Program-made: the position numbers and the translations under genes
Notes under the pieces: generated by a model
What the model saw: only the letters and a program-made list of their open reading frames with translations
The model's database searches: none
What the model was told of the DNA's origin: nothing
In this document: in pieces, positions 53,322 to 62,513 of the stretch
How positions within the stretch are numbered: position 1 is the stretch's first letter
Layout: every line of letters starts with the position of its first letter
NCBI GenBank assembly: GCA_963779845.1
Contig: CAVZZV010000001.1
Location: forward strand, 186,001-250,000
DNA length: 64,000 bases
Origin: CAVZZV01 sp963779845
Lineage (GTDB): Bacteria; Bacteroidota; Bacteroidia; Bacteroidales; GCA-2748055
Reading direction: 5' to 3'

Positions 53322-54485
53322 TCATTTCTCATTCTTATTGAACGAATTCTTTCTCTTTCCACTAAACAGTTCATATTTATTAAATTTACACTTTAGTTTC
53401 CCGTTGAGTAATTCCCTTTTTTCGGATGGCCTCAACCCGATAAATTTCATGGCCTCCATGTTTGCACTTAAAATCCAGGCCTCGTAACCCTGGAAATTAT
53501 TTTTAAGCCTGTCTCCAATGTTTTTATAAAAATTTTCAAGTTGCCCCTCTCTTAAACGTTCTCCATAAGGGGGGTTCATCATGATTATGCCGGTCCGGTC
53601 AGCCATAGGTTTCAATTCATTAAAATCCTTTCTTTGAAAGCTTATACAATCCTCCAGCAAAGCCTTTCTGACATTGTCTTCGGCAAGCTCGATAGCCATT
53701 GCTGAAATATCATATCCCATGATCTTGTGGTGAAAAGGCCTGCTCACCAAAAGGGTTTCAAGGATCCGGTTGTAGAGCTCCTCATCATAGTCCAACCAGT
53801 TCATAAATGCGAAAGATTTCCGGAGGATTCCGGGGGGGATTCCCCGGGCAATCAAGGCTGCTTCAATGGGCAAGGTACCAGATCCACACATGGGATCAAT
53901 AAAATCACACCCCCCATCCCAACCACTCATCAGGATCATACCGGCAGCAAGGGCTTCATTCAACGGAGCGATATATTGTTTGGTGCGGTATCCGCGTTTA
54001 AAAAGCGGTTCTCCCGAACTGTCAAGGGATACATCGACCCGTTCACCATTCACATGTACATTTATGGAAACCTCTGCATTTTCCGTATCCACAGTGGGAC
54101 GTCTGCCCAGATCATCCCTGAAACGATCCACGATAGCATCCTTAACTTTTAGCGCGACATAATGGCTGTGGTTAAAATTTTTAGAATTCACCGCACTTCT
54201 TACAGCGATGGTACGCCCGGGAACAAAATATTCCTTCCAGTCGATCTTATAGATCCCGTCATAGAGCTGATCATCATTCAGGGCTTTAAACGATTTAATG
54301 TGCATTAATATCCTTATGGCAGTACGGAGTGACAGGTTAAGTTTATAAAGCTGGGCTTTGCTTGCCTTAAATTTTATGGCCCGTTGAAATTGCTGGTGTT
54401 CAGTTATTCCATGCTTTTTTAATTCAGAAGTCAACACTTCCTCAAGCCCGAAAAGGGTGGTCACCACATATGAATCGCCACTCAT
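53322..54485 (-). CDS. THUMP-domain class I RNA methyltransferase (RlmL N-terminal-like)
   Basis: The 387-residue protein has an N-terminal ferredoxin-like/THUMP part (about 1-160; TTLFGLEEVLTSELKKHGI, RFRDDLGRRPTVDTENAEVS). A Rossmann methyltransferase domain follows, with motif I FIDPMCGSGTLPIEAALIA and the catalytic MMNPPYGERL. This corresponds to the N-terminal half of E. coli RlmL, which makes m2G2445 in 23S rRNA; the exact target is inferred. Its ATG overlaps the stop of the kinase gene by four bases (ATGA), indicating coupled translation. Confidence 0.9.
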   Translation of the reverse strand: MSGDSYVVTTLFGLEEVLTSELKKHGITEHQQFQRAIKFKASKAQLYKLNLSLRTAIRILMHIKSFKALNDDQLYDGIYKIDWKEYFVPGRTIAVRSAVNSKNFNHSHYVALKVKDAIVDRFRDDLGRRPTVDTENAEVSINVHVNGERVDVSLDSSGEPLFKRGYRTKQYIAPLNEALAAGMILMSGWDGGCDFIDPMCGSGTLPIEAALIARGIPPGILRKSFAFMNWLDYDEELYNRILETLLVSRPFHHKIMGYDISAMAIELAEDNVRKALLEDCISFQRKDFNELKPMADRTGIIMMNPPYGERLREGQLENFYKNIGDRLKNNFQGYEAWILSANMEAMKFIGLRPSEKRELLNGKLKCKFNKYELFSGKRKNSFNKNEK

Positions 54486-55030
54486 TTTTTTGTTTTTAAA
54501 AATTCAGAAACCACCTTTCCCGCGGCGATAAACCGCTCCTCTCCATTTCCGGAAATAATGTTATAAGGTATGTTTAGTTTTTCAATCTCTTCCCGGTACT
54601 TGTCGAATAAATACATCCTGTTATCGCCTCCGTTTTCTCTTACCATATCTTTTTCCCACGGAATATCCGGCGCACAGATTAAATAGAGGCTGATAGTAAG
54701 TTCATTGATCGACTCATCCAGCCAATCGGGATATTTATGAAAAACCTCCAGAAACCATATTTTGGTAATGATAAGCCATGTGTCAAAAATAACGATACGG
54801 GATTCCCCGGAAGAATATTTGTGATAATCTTCTATCTGTTTTTTGGCTATTGTTACAATATCGGAATAATCGTATTTATTTCTTAGTGAACTCACGTAAA
54901 AGCGTGCGTATTCGGGGATCCAGACTGCACCGTAGCGACGGGAAAGGTAATCAGAGATATTCGTCTTTCCGGTCGATTCAGGGCCCGTAATTACGATCCT
55001 CACGGGATTGTGGTCATCACTTTTTTCCAT
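54482..55030 (-). CDS. NadR-like ribosylnicotinamide kinase
   Basis: The 182-residue P-loop kinase has Walker A GPESTGKT (about 16-23), PEYARFYVSSLRNKYDYSD, FDTWLIITKIWFLEVF and CAPDIPWEKDMVRENGG, all matching the C-terminal kinase domain of NadR, which phosphorylates nicotinamide riboside to NMN. It overlaps pnuC by 31 bases, so uptake and trapping of the vitamin are physically linked. It has no NMN adenylyltransferase domain. Confidence 0.9.
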   Translation of the reverse strand: MEKSDDHNPVRIVITGPESTGKTNISDYLSRRYGAVWIPEYARFYVSSLRNKYDYSDIVTIAKKQIEDYHKYSSGESRIVIFDTWLIITKIWFLEVFHKYPDWLDESINELTISLYLICAPDIPWEKDMVRENGGDNRMYLFDKYREEIEKLNIPYNIISGNGEERFIAAGKVVSEFLKTKK

Positions 55031-55596
55031 TGACGGTAACCTATAAAAGCTAAAACTGTGTAAACAAAGAATAATATCATGGTGGGTAACAAACCTTTAT
55101 AAATATAGGTTCCCATAGCTACAAAATCGACCACTATCCAAAATATCCAGTTTTCTATTATTTTTCTGGCAAGCATCCAGGTAGCTACCACGCTTCCCGA
55201 AGTAGTAAACGCATCCCAGTAGGGTATGGTAGAATCGGTATACCTGCTAAGAAAATATCCACCCGCAAAGGTAAGAATAAATGTGATCAGGATAAGGATT
55301 AAATTGTATTTCATTCCTTTAGAAACAATTCTGATCATTCCCTCCTGACCGTCAGTTGTACCTCTGGCCCCTTTGATCCAGTATATCCAGCCATATACGC
55401 TCACCAAAACATAATAAACCTGCAGGCTCATGTCGGCGTATAAACCCGATTTTAAAAAGACAAAAATATATAAGGCTGAAGTAATCAGGCCTAATGGCCA
55501 CAGCCAGATTAACCGGTTTATGGAAAAATACAAATAAATAAGTCCTGTGATTGCTCCCAGGACTTCTAGCCAGTTTTGAAAAAACCACTGGATCAT
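55000..55596 (-). CDS. pnuC: PnuC nicotinamide riboside transporter
   Basis: The 198-residue membrane protein has seven hydrophobic segments. The signature LIWLWPLGLITSALYIFVF followed by LYADMSLQVYYVLVSVYGW and a Trp-rich end (YWIKG; NWIFWIVVDFVAMGTYIYKG) is typical of PnuC. It imports nicotinamide riboside by facilitated diffusion, held in by phosphorylation by the overlapping kinase. It starts 8 bases after the S41 protease gene. Confidence 0.94.
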   Translation of the reverse strand: MIQWFFQNWLEVLGAITGLIYLYFSINRLIWLWPLGLITSALYIFVFLKSGLYADMSLQVYYVLVSVYGWIYWIKGARGTTDGQEGMIRIVSKGMKYNLILILITFILTFAGGYFLSRYTDSTIPYWDAFTTSGSVVATWMLARKIIENWIFWIVVDFVAMGTYIYKGLLPTMILFFVYTVLAFIGYRQWKKVMTTIP

Positions 55597-55604
55597 TTCA
55601 CGAC

Positions 55605-57185
55605 CTATTGAAGTTTACTTTCATAAAATTTTTCATGTTCAATGACCTCAATTGCCTTCCCGAAAATAGGATCGGATGGATTATATACATGATAAAACTC
55701 TGAAGTATCCCAAAGGTCGCGTGCAATATATGCCTTCAGCAATAGTTTGATTATGCTTTCGCTGGTTTCAAATCCCTTCTGATCGTAGGCCAGTCCCTCT
55801 TTTTCTGAATAGGCCAGGAGTTCATTTTTCGTCTGGGAACTTATTTCAAAATTTTTATTAAATACTTCAAAAGAGGGGTAATTATTTTTCAATTCCTTAC
55901 GGTGAACATCTACCCAGTCGAGGATGAATTGATTTAAAATCCCGCGGCTCAGAAGAGAACGGTAATATTCCGAATAATTCGATGTATCAATCGGAACCAA
56001 AACATCAGGCAATATTCCACCCCCCCCATAAACAACTCTTTTTTTAACAAGGGTATTATATTTAAGGGAATCAGCAAACAGCTTTTTATCCTTTCCACTG
56101 AGCTCCCCATTGCGATAACGATCGGTTAATTCCTTTGAATACTCCTCATACCCTTCATCATACGGTTTTTGGATTAAACGTCCGGAAGGTGTATAATATT
56201 TAGCCACGGTAAGCCGGAGTTCGGACCCGTCGCGAAGGTCGAACCTTCCCTGCACCAGCCCTTTCCCAAAAGACCGTCGCCCTACGATCACCGCCCTGTC
56301 CCAATCCTGAAGAGCACCGGAAACTATTTCTGAGGCTGAGGCAGAAGTCTCATCTATCATGACCACCAGTTTGCCATCGGTAAAGTCCCCAGCTTCAGTG
56401 GAATAAAAATTCCGCCTCGGGTTCTTCTCCCCTTCAGTATAAACGATCATTCTGCGCCCAGAAAGAAACTGGTCGGCAAGATCCACGGCAGACCATAAAT
56501 ATCCGCCACCGTTTCCGCTCAGGTCAAGAATAAGGTTCTTCATGTTTTTTTCGCCTAGTTCCTCCATGGCATTTTTAAATTCCGCCACCGTGGTATTTGA
56601 AAACCTGGATAGTTTGATATAACCGGTAGATTCATCAATCATATAAGAAGCATCCAGGCTATAAATCGGAATTTCATCCCTTACAATGGTAAATTCCAGG
56701 ATTTTATCTACATTTTTTCTTTTAATCCCGACCCGGACTTTTGTTCCCTTTTTGCCTTTAAGCTTCTTTTGTACATCCAGGTTTGAAATTCCAATACCGG
56801 CAACATTTTCCCCGTCAACTCTAACGATGCGGTCACCTGCTCTGATTCCTACTTTTTCAGAGGGTCCGCCAACTATTGGATTGATAATAAAAATAGTGTC
56901 CCTTAATATGTTAAAACTTACACCTATCCCTTCAAATCCTCCTTCGAGCATTTCTTGTGAGGCCCTAACTTCCTCCTTCGTCAGATAGCTGGAATGAGGA
57001 TCGAGTTCATGAAGCATTTCGACAATGACATTCTCAACCAGTTTTGATTCATTTACAGTATCAACATAATATCTGGAAATTGTTTCCAGAACTTCACCAA
57101 ATTTCAGGGATTCTTCCGAAATCTGTGCTTTTCCCGTTGTGAACAGGAAAATTATTCCCGTAAAGACAATTAGTATTTTTCTCAT
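55605..57185 (-). CDS. S41 family C-terminal processing peptidase
   Basis: This is an exported serine protease of the CtpA/Prc group (526 residues). It has a signal peptide ending near GKAQ, a PDZ domain (about 85-165; FEGIGVSFNI, SEKVGIRAGDRI) and the S41 domain, with likely catalytic Ser283 in ETSASASEI and Lys308 in RRSFGKGLVQ. The 25-residue Ser-Lys spacing equals that of E. coli Prc (Ser430, Lys455, from memory). It should trim periplasmic or envelope proteins. pnuC follows after 8 bases. Confidence 0.94.
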   Translation of the reverse strand: MRKILIVFTGIIFLFTTGKAQISEESLKFGEVLETISRYYVDTVNESKLVENVIVEMLHELDPHSSYLTKEEVRASQEMLEGGFEGIGVSFNILRDTIFIINPIVGGPSEKVGIRAGDRIVRVDGENVAGIGISNLDVQKKLKGKKGTKVRVGIKRKNVDKILEFTIVRDEIPIYSLDASYMIDESTGYIKLSRFSNTTVAEFKNAMEELGEKNMKNLILDLSGNGGGYLWSAVDLADQFLSGRRMIVYTEGEKNPRRNFYSTEAGDFTDGKLVVMIDETSASASEIVSGALQDWDRAVIVGRRSFGKGLVQGRFDLRDGSELRLTVAKYYTPSGRLIQKPYDEGYEEYSKELTDRYRNGELSGKDKKLFADSLKYNTLVKKRVVYGGGGILPDVLVPIDTSNYSEYYRSLLSRGILNQFILDWVDVHRKELKNNYPSFEVFNKNFEISSQTKNELLAYSEKEGLAYDQKGFETSESIIKLLLKAYIARDLWDTSEFYHVYNPSDPIFGKAIEVIEHEKFYESKLQ

Positions 57186-57196
57186 GATATAAAATT

Positions 57197-57223
57197 CAAA
57201 TTTAGCTTTTTAATCTCTGCAAA
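57197..57223 (-). promoter_or_regulatory. Candidate promoter of the S41 protease - pnuC operon
   Basis: The minus strand has TAAATTTG (57204-57197), an exact TAnnTTTG match, and TTTG at 57223-57220, 15 bases upstream (slightly short). The -7 box is only 12 bases from the ATG, giving a very short leader. Confidence 0.38.
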
Positions 57224-57290
57224 AAGCAGTCCAGAAATGGTACAATAGAATTACAGTCGATATTCTTATTATTAAACAAAGTAGTTTAGC

Positions 57291-58820
57291 TTATTCCCAT
57301 TCGATAGTTGCGGGCGGTTTGGAACTGATGTCATAAACTACCCGGTTTATGCCTTTCACTTTATTTATTATTTCGTTGGATACACGGCTGAGAAATTCAT
57401 AGGGCAAATGTGACCAATCGGCTGTCATGCCATCGGTTGAACCAACGGCCCTGAGAGCCACTACATGCTCATAGGTTCGCTCGTCTCCCATTACGCCAAC
57501 CGACCTGACAGGCAAAAGGATGGCACCGGCCTGCCATACCCTGGAATAAAGTCCTGCGTTCCTGAGCGAAGTGATATATATATCATCTGCCTCCTGAAGC
57601 ATCCTGACTTTTTCGCGGTTGATTTCACCCAGGATCCGAATAGCCAGGCCCGGGCCCGGAAAAGGATGCCGTGAAATAATTTTCTCCGGAAGATCCATTG
57701 CCAGTCCTACCCTTCTTACCTCATCCTTAAATAATAACCTTAATGGTTCCACAAGTTTTAATTTCATAAACTCCGGCAGTCCTCCCACATTATGGTGTGA
57801 TTTGATCGTAGCTGAAGGACCGTTTACTGAAACTGATTCAATGACATCGGGGTAAATGGTACCCTGCCCAAGCCATTTAACCTCTTTTATTTTATGGGCT
57901 TCAGCATCGAATACCTCGATAAAATTCCTCCCAATGATCTTACGTTTTTCTTCCGGCTCTTCCACCCCGGCAAGATCATTCAGGAATTGGTCGGCAGCAT
58001 CAATTCCAACTACGTTCAGTCCCATACCCTGATAAGAATGGAGGACTTCATTGAACTCACCCTTCCTTAACAGACCGGTATCCACGAAAATGCAGGTAAG
58101 ATTTTTTCCAATAGCCCTGTCGAGAAGGAAAGCCGCTACCGTCGAGTCAACCCCTCCCGATAGACCCATCACCACCTTATCATTTTTAACCAGGCCCTGT
58201 ATATCTTTTACGGCTGCTTCGACAAATGAATCCGGTGTCCAGTCCTGATCACACCCACATATATCGGTAACAAAGTTTTTAAGGATGAGCATTCCTTCTG
58301 TGGTATGATACACTTCAGGATGGAATTGTAGTCCATAGCTATCCTCATTCTCGATCACAAAAGCAGCAACCTTAATACTATCGGTCCCGGCAATAGTACG
58401 GTAATGATCAGGAAGGCGGGTAATCGTGTCACCATGCGACATCCATACCTGGCTGCCATTGGAAACATTATGTACCAGTTTGTTGGACCGATCGATGTAC
58501 TGAAGATTTGCCCGGCCATACTCCCTTGTCGCGGAGGCTTCCACGTCACCTCCATAATGCCTGGCGAGATACTGCGCCCCATAGCAGACACCCAGAAGCG
58601 GGATCCTGCCCTTTAAATGGTCAATCTTAGGAAGAGGTGCCTTTTCATCCCTAACTGAAAAAGGGCTTCCGCTAAGAATGATACCCTTTACCGTTTCATC
58701 CGGCTCGGGGTAATTGTTATATGGATGAATTTCACAATAGACGTTCAATTCACGTATTCTTCTGGCGATGAGCTGGGTATATTGGGAACCAAAATCCAGG
58801 ATCAATATTTTTTCTGTCAC
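57291..58820 (-). CDS. guaA: GMP synthase (glutamine-hydrolysing)
   Basis: GuaA aminates XMP to GMP. The 509-residue protein has a class I amidotransferase domain with catalytic Cys79 in GVCYGAQYL and His167/Glu169 in LQFHPEV. The ATP pyrophosphatase loop is SGGVDS (221-226), and the C-terminal dimerisation domain ends PPATIEWE. The start is GTG at 58820. Confidence 0.97.
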   Translation of the reverse strand: MTEKILILDFGSQYTQLIARRIRELNVYCEIHPYNNYPEPDETVKGIILSGSPFSVRDEKAPLPKIDHLKGRIPLLGVCYGAQYLARHYGGDVEASATREYGRANLQYIDRSNKLVHNVSNGSQVWMSHGDTITRLPDHYRTIAGTDSIKVAAFVIENEDSYGLQFHPEVYHTTEGMLILKNFVTDICGCDQDWTPDSFVEAAVKDIQGLVKNDKVVMGLSGGVDSTVAAFLLDRAIGKNLTCIFVDTGLLRKGEFNEVLHSYQGMGLNVVGIDAADQFLNDLAGVEEPEEKRKIIGRNFIEVFDAEAHKIKEVKWLGQGTIYPDVIESVSVNGPSATIKSHHNVGGLPEFMKLKLVEPLRLLFKDEVRRVGLAMDLPEKIISRHPFPGPGLAIRILGEINREKVRMLQEADDIYITSLRNAGLYSRVWQAGAILLPVRSVGVMGDERTYEHVVALRAVGSTDGMTADWSHLPYEFLSRVSNEIINKVKGINRVVYDISSKPPATIEWE

Positions 58821-58889
58821 TATATTTCTTTTTATATTTTGTTAATCAACTAATTTTTCCCCTTTTCTTAAAATTCTTCCCCTTTTCAT

Positions 58890-59822
58890 TTATTCAGCTG
58901 TTCTCACCCTTTCCACGGAAAAAACATCACCATCATTTACTGTATAGCTTTCCGGAAAAATTTTACGGGCATCTTCGAGCAGTTTATCCAGTTTTTTGTA
59001 GCGTGAGGAGAAATGACCCAGGAGCAGCTTTTCAGCACCGGAATCCCTGGCCAGGGAAGCTGCCTCGGCGGAAGTCGAATGGAAAGTTTTCCTGGCGAGG
59101 GCCAGATCATCCCCGTCGAAAGTGGCTTCATGGTACAAAAGATCAACCCCCTGAAGAATGTCCGCAATAGCCGGCAAATAAGCGGTATCCGAAATATAGG
59201 CATAAGAGCGCCCTTTCCAGGGAGGATAAACAAGCTTCCTGTTTGGGATAACCCTCCCATCTGTGGTTACAAGATCCTTTCCTTGTTTTATTTCGAGTAT
59301 CTGGCTGATAGATGGCCTGAATTCCGCGAGGGATTCCGTCATGATATTAGGCTCTGAAGGCTTTTCCCGGAACAGGTAACCGGTCACTGGTATCCGGTGT
59401 TTCAGGGGAATGCTGAGGACTTCCACAAGATCGTCCTCATATACAATGGCCGGTCTTTTGTGCCCGACCGGATGGACTATAATCCTGTAATCCTGTTCAT
59501 GGCCAAAGTGTGAAAGGTAATAATCGACGTATTCCTTTAATTCACCCGGACCATACAGATGCATTTCAGCTTTTCTGCCCAACAATTGAAAACTCGAGAA
59601 AATCCCATAAAGGCCAAAGATATGGTCTCCATGCATATGAGAGATAAATATCCTGTTGATCTTATTAAAAGGAGCCTTGAACTGTCGAAGCCGTACCTGG
59701 GTTCCTTCCCCGCAATCGATTAAAAAAAACCGCTCACTTAGATTGAGCAAGTGAGCGGTTGGAAAACGTTGAGATGTGGGCAAAGCAGAACTGCTGCCCA
59801 ATATAGTCAGGGAAAATGTCAC
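58890..59822 (-). CDS. rnz: Ribonuclease Z
   Basis: RNase Z trims tRNA 3' ends. The 310-residue metallo-beta-lactamase fold protein has ILGSSSALPT at the start, FLIDCGEGTQVRLRQ, the zinc motif SHMHGDHIFGLYG (His62, His64, Asp66, His67) and GHFSSRYK near the end. The start is GTG at 59822, 13 bases after the STAS gene. An intrinsic-terminator-like hairpin lies in codons 21-34. Confidence 0.95.
   Translation of the reverse strand: MTFSLTILGSSSALPTSQRFPTAHLLNLSERFFLIDCGEGTQVRLRQFKAPFNKINRIFISHMHGDHIFGLYGIFSSFQLLGRKAEMHLYGPGELKEYVDYYLSHFGHEQDYRIIVHPVGHKRPAIVYEDDLVEVLSIPLKHRIPVTGYLFREKPSEPNIMTESLAEFRPSISQILEIKQGKDLVTTDGRVIPNRKLVYPPWKGRSYAYISDTAYLPAIADILQGVDLLYHEATFDGDDLALARKTFHSTSAEAASLARDSGAEKLLLGHFSSRYKKLDKLLEDARKIFPESYTVNDGDVFSVERVRTAE
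59722..59760 (-). terminator. Terminator-like hairpin inside the 5' coding region of rnz
   Basis: On the minus strand AACCGCTCACTT pairs perfectly with AAGTGAGCGGTT (12 bp) around a 9-base loop, followed by a run of T (eight in total including the last two stem bases). This is a textbook intrinsic terminator, but it lies in codons 21-34 of rnz, which are conserved coding sequence. Translating ribosomes would be expected to suppress it. It may end the rpsA-STAS transcript when rnz is not translated. Confidence 0.6.
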
Positions 59823-59835
59823 AATAAAGCCGAGT

Positions 59836-60186
59836 TTAAATTTCAGCGCTTTTAATTATTTCGGCACCCTCTTCAGCATTTGGGGCAATGTTTAACACCG
59901 TATCCAGCTGCGAAATGGTAATGAGCCTTTCCACAGCATCGTTCAATCCGGTAAGCACAAATATTCCATTGGCATTTTTACATAACCTGTTCGCAACAAG
60001 AATGGCGCTTAAGCCTGAAGAATCACAATAGCGACAATTGCTTAAATCCAGTACGATGTTTTTCTCACCATTTCCGGATATCAATACAAGTTCTGATTTC
60101 AAGGTTGGAGCTACGTGGGTATCCAATTTTTCTTCCAATACTTTAATTAAAGTATGGGTGTCAAATTTATCGATTTTAAATTCCAT
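59836..60186 (-). CDS. STAS-domain protein (anti-sigma factor antagonist type)
   Basis: The 116-residue protein is a single STAS domain. The conserved phosphorylation loop is YCDSSGLSAILVA (Asp55-Gly58), with Ser57 probably equivalent to SpoIIAA Ser58. Such proteins bind and release anti-sigma or other regulators and are switched by phosphorylation. No cognate GHKL kinase or PP2C phosphatase is next to it. It sits 38 bases after rpsA and 13 before rnz. Confidence 0.85.
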   Translation of the reverse strand: MEFKIDKFDTHTLIKVLEEKLDTHVAPTLKSELVLISGNGEKNIVLDLSNCRYCDSSGLSAILVANRLCKNANGIFVLTGLNDAVERLITISQLDTVLNIAPNAEEGAEIIKSAEI

Positions 60187-60224
60187 CGCTGAAAATTTTA
60201 AATTATAGAGCTAACTTAATCATT

Positions 60225-62456
60225 TTATTCGTTATTCTCAGCATTTTTTTTCTCATTCTCTTCCATTTCTGTCTTAAGTGCCGCTAAATCAGTGATATCG
60301 CCCAATGTGGTTTTTTCAAGGTTCTGCTTTATTTTCCGCTGGGTTTTCTTCACGGTGCTTTCAACAGTTTTTTTGACTCCTTCATCTTTAGCCTTCTGTT
60401 CATCCTCGAATATTCTGCTGTGGGAAACAATAATTTTCTTGGCCGACTTAGAGAACTCGATCACTTTCACATCGATTTTTTCATCTATTTTGGCCTGGGT
60501 TCCATCCTCCTTCACAAGATGTTTTGGAGTAGCAAATCCTTCAACCCCATAAGGAAGTGCAATTACCGCACCTTTATCTGAGGATTCGATGATCGTTCCT
60601 TCGTGTATGGAATTAACTTCAAACATAGATTCAAAAACATCCCACGGGTTTTCTTCCAGTTGTTTATGACCAAGGCTCAGCCTTCTGTTATCCTTATCTA
60701 TTTCAAGTACGCTGACTTCAATTTCTTCACCTATGGCTGTAAATTCTGCAGGATGTTTGATCTTCTTGGTCCAGGAAAGGTCTGAAATGTGAATTAAACC
60801 ATCAACACCCTCTTCAATTTCGACAAAAACACCAAAGTTGGTGAAATTTCGAACTTTTGCCTTATGCCTGGATCCAACTGAATATTTTTCATCAATTTTA
60901 TCCCACGGATCAGCTTTTAACTGCTTCATTCCCAGGGACATTTTCCGCTCGTCCCGATCCAGTGTAAGGACAATCGCTTCAATCTCATCGCCCACCTTCA
61001 TAAATTCCTGGGCACTGCGTAAGTGCTGGGACCAGGACATTTCAGAAACGTGGATCAGGCCTTCCACTCCCGGTGCAATTTCAACAAAAGCACCATAGTC
61101 GGCCATTACAACGACCTTACCTTTCACGGTATCTCCTACCTTCAGTTTTTCATCCAGTGAATCCCATGGGTGTGCGGTAAGTTGTTTCAGGCCAAGGGCA
61201 ATTCTCTTTTTATCATCATCAAAATCAAGGATTACCACATTCAGTTTTTGGTCGAGTTGCACAATTTCTTCCGGATGATTGACACGGCCCCAGCTAAGAT
61301 CAGTAATATGGATTAGTCCATCAACCCCTCCCAGATCAATAAATACCCCATAAGAGGTAATATTTTTCACGGTACCCTCGAGAACCTGCCCTTTTTCCAG
61401 CTTAGCAATAATCTCCTTTTTCTGTTGTTCCAGCTCTGCCTCTATGAGTGCTTTATGCGAAACAACAACATTCTTAAATTCATGGTTAATTTTAACAACC
61501 TTGAATTCCATTGTTTTGCCAACAAAAGCATCGTAATCGCGTATAGGCTTGACATCAATTTGTGAACCGGGAAGGAAGGCTTCAATGCCAAATACATCTA
61601 CGATCATACCCCCTTTGGTCCTGCATTTGATAAATCCCTTGATGACCTCATCCTGCTCCAGAGACTGGTTGACACGGTCCCAGGAACGCATTGCCCTTGC
61701 TTTCTTGTGTGAAAGTATAAGCTGTCCTTTTTTGTCTTCCTTGCTTTCTACATAAATTTCAACAGTATCTCCGGGTTGGAGCTCCGGATTATACCGAAAT
61801 TCATTTAAGCTGACCACTCCCTCAGATTTATATCCAATGTTGATCACGACTTCCCTTTTGTTCATTGAAATGACGGTACCATCAGTGACTTCATTTTCAG
61901 CAATGGTAGAGAGGGTGTCGTTGTATCTTTCTTCGTATTTCGCTTTTGCTTCTCCGGAAGCTTCAGCGGTATCCTCTTCATAAGAATCCCAGTCAAAATC
62001 GACCAATCCGGTGTCGGAAGAGTTGACTGTGGAAGGCTTTGCAGGCTCTGGGGTTGCCGCTTCTTCCTCCTCATTTTCAGCCCCGGTCTCTGCGTTAATT
62101 TCTTCTTCTGTTTCCTCCCCTTCTGTTTTTGAAAGGGGTTTTGTACTTGACTCATCTTCAGCAGCTGCAACCTCATCTTCAACTTTTGTGCTCTCATCCT
62201 CAGTTGCGCTTTCCTCATCTTCAGCAACGGTTTGCTCATCTTCAACTTCAGTTGCCTCATCTTCAGCAACGGTTTGCTCATCTTCAACTTCAGTTGCCTC
62301 TTTTTCAGCGGCTGTTACCTCTTTTTCGTTGGCAGTCTCTTCAGCAACTTCGCTTGCTGCACTGGAGCCATTATCGGCAACCTGCTCAGTTTTTTCTTCT
62401 ACATTTACCGAATTTTCGGCATTTTCAATTGTAGGATCCTTTTCTTTGTCGGTCAT
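60225..62456 (-). CDS. rpsA: 30S ribosomal protein S1 with long acidic N-terminal extension
   Basis: S1 helps mRNA bind to the 30S subunit. The 743-residue protein has six S1 RNA-binding domains (about 192 to 730), e.g. TSYGVFIDLGGVDGLIHITD and NFGVFVEIEEGVDGLIHISD. Before them lies a highly acidic, low-complexity extension of about 170 residues (Glu/Asp/Thr/Ala/Val), including two identical 14-residue units. Bacteroidota S1 often has some acidic extension; this one seems long. The STAS gene and rnz follow closely. Confidence 0.96.
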   Translation of the reverse strand: MTDKEKDPTIENAENSVNVEEKTEQVADNGSSAASEVAEETANEKEVTAAEKEATEVEDEQTVAEDEATEVEDEQTVAEDEESATEDESTKVEDEVAAAEDESSTKPLSKTEGEETEEEINAETGAENEEEEAATPEPAKPSTVNSSDTGLVDFDWDSYEEDTAEASGEAKAKYEERYNDTLSTIAENEVTDGTVISMNKREVVINIGYKSEGVVSLNEFRYNPELQPGDTVEIYVESKEDKKGQLILSHKKARAMRSWDRVNQSLEQDEVIKGFIKCRTKGGMIVDVFGIEAFLPGSQIDVKPIRDYDAFVGKTMEFKVVKINHEFKNVVVSHKALIEAELEQQKKEIIAKLEKGQVLEGTVKNITSYGVFIDLGGVDGLIHITDLSWGRVNHPEEIVQLDQKLNVVILDFDDDKKRIALGLKQLTAHPWDSLDEKLKVGDTVKGKVVVMADYGAFVEIAPGVEGLIHVSEMSWSQHLRSAQEFMKVGDEIEAIVLTLDRDERKMSLGMKQLKADPWDKIDEKYSVGSRHKAKVRNFTNFGVFVEIEEGVDGLIHISDLSWTKKIKHPAEFTAIGEEIEVSVLEIDKDNRRLSLGHKQLEENPWDVFESMFEVNSIHEGTIIESSDKGAVIALPYGVEGFATPKHLVKEDGTQAKIDEKIDVKVIEFSKSAKKIIVSHSRIFEDEQKAKDEGVKKTVESTVKKTQRKIKQNLEKTTLGDITDLAALKTEMEENEKKNAENNE
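62213..62296 (-). repeat. Exact 42-bp tandem duplication in rpsA
   Basis: Two identical 42-bp units (62213-62254 and 62255-62296) encode ATEVEDEQTVAEDE twice in the S1 acidic extension. Flanking sequence contains diverged copies of the VEDE/AEDE core. Exact identity at the DNA level suggests a recent slippage or recombination event. Confidence 0.85.
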
Positions 62457-62513
62457 TTAATTAAATTAATTTAAAACTAGTGAGTTAGACATTATATTAT
62501 TTTATTTGAAGTG

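Noticed and set aside
62011..62460. Ser-rich 149-codon plus-strand reading frame
   Set aside because: It is antisense to the acidic repeat region of rpsA; Glu/Asp codons read in reverse give Ser-rich translations. No promoter or start context supports it.
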